A stretch of DNA of 64,000 nt, taken from positions 1,772,361-1,836,360 of the forward strand of contig NC_072467.1 of assembly GCF_027596085.1 (NCBI RefSeq), given 5' to 3'. Position 1 is the first letter of the stretch, and each line of letters opens with the position of its first letter. This DNA is from Anoplopoma fimbria. Its lineage: Eukaryota > Chordata > Actinopteri > Perciformes > Anoplopomatidae. The notes beneath the pieces are model-generated. The model worked only from the letters and a program-made list of their open reading frames with translations. It made no database searches and was not told where the DNA came from. The position numbers and the translations under genes are program-made. Of this stretch, positions 63,311 to 64,000 are shown one piece after another.

Positions 63311-64000
63311 GTTCATTGGTTGACTGACTGCAGCTGTTGGGTGGAGCTCTCCTCCTCTAGTAGCTGTGTCAATAGTAATGTTACTGAGCCAGGTACATTT
63401 GATGCCCACTCCTAAAATCTCTCAATTTACTGAAGGATTTGCCATCTAATCTTCAAGAATTACAATTTAAGAATTAATAGAACATCCTTAATCTGCTACT
63501 ATTGTCAGTTTAGTGAATAGCATTGTCTTTAACGAGCAGTAGGAAACAGTTACATTTGTTGCACTGCTGCTTCTGCTCTGGATCCTTTTGAAACGGTGCT
63601 GCTGGAGGACGCTCTACTTCCCTTGGATATTTTTAGCGTAAGAGGAGCCGCTCTCTCCCTCCCCGCGACAAGGGCAAGATTCATAATTTCTGTCAGCATC
63701 CATACCCTCAAATTGCATTACAGCGGCAGAGTGTGTCGCCCAGGAGCAAAGCCTGCAGTCCAAAGACTGGGTCATAGCGGCAAGGCTCATTTTTAATTGT
63801 GGCTGAAAAAAAGGAAGTCACTGTAACTGTGAGTGTCTCTAATTTTTGAGCATGAGTTTGATGCCTTTTAAAAATGAACCTCTGCTTGACTCACACTGTA
63901 TTAAGTGAAATAATACCATGCAAGCCACTTATATTATGAGAACTTGTTTATAGTAATCCTGGTGAATTTTAAATGGCAAGGGTCGGCCCTGTGATCGTTG

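Larger units (their letters stand above)
54564..64000. other. Gene desert (right flank)
   Basis: Contains the RFX palindrome at 58399, the half-site at 60472, the unexplained frame at 59436-59879 and the C12/(ACTG)n patch. A plus-strand frame at 60206-60628 has a GCC/GCT run encoding seven alanines and ends near a GTAAGT, but shows no recognisable protein. No first coding exon of TLN2 or other known gene was found. Confidence 0.6.

Overview
The window is nuclear DNA from a ray-finned fish, probably a percomorph-type teleost. The evidence is a spliced vertebrate gene of the C2CD4 family, long (CA)n/(GT)n/(CT)n microsatellites, and several interspersed repeats of a kind common in teleosts: hAT-type and TTAA-targeting MITEs, tRNA-derived SINE fragments and a retroposon fragment. 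No bacterial, organellar, viral or CRISPR-like content is visible.

Only one protein-coding gene can be supported. It is a two-exon C2CD4A/B-like gene on the minus strand: coding exon 34376-35722, a 126-nt intron at 35750-35875, and an upstream exon that ends at 35876. The coding exon carries every conserved block of the family and a C-terminal C2 domain whose calcium-binding acidic residues are mostly missing. The upstream exon is open in phase with the coding exon from an ATG at 36136, so an extended 544-residue product is possible in principle. A 5' UTR reading is more likely.

Layout. 1-24 kb: gene desert with simple repeats, one strong and one weaker CTCF-like motif, a (CA)52 microsatellite and two hairpin-capable segments. 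24.07-27.46 kb: repeat cluster (hAT MITE with a perfect 8-bp target duplication, minus-strand SINE, TTAA-flanked MITE, (CA)55, degenerate hAT-like MITE). 27.5-34.2 kb: AT-rich desert. 33.8-36.3 kb: the C2CD4 gene with its 3' UTR signals and putative promoter, and a CTCF-like motif just upstream. 36.8-51 kb: desert with degraded repeats, (GT)n and (CT)n tracts, perfect inverted repeats and weak candidate plus-strand non-coding exons. 51.19-51.82 kb: one MITE nested inside another. 54.18-54.56 kb: retroposon fragment. 54.6-64 kb: desert with an RFX X-box-like palindrome and one unexplained 147-codon ORF.

A gene of this type isolated in a large non-coding territory fits the C2CD4A/B locus (human 15q22, between VPS13C and TLN2), where much of the DNA is thought to be regulatory. 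No exon of VPS13C, TLN2 or RORA was recognised. I see no novel multi-gene system. The most notable items are the in-frame exon 1, the nested MITEs, the perfect inverted repeats and the positions of the architectural motifs.
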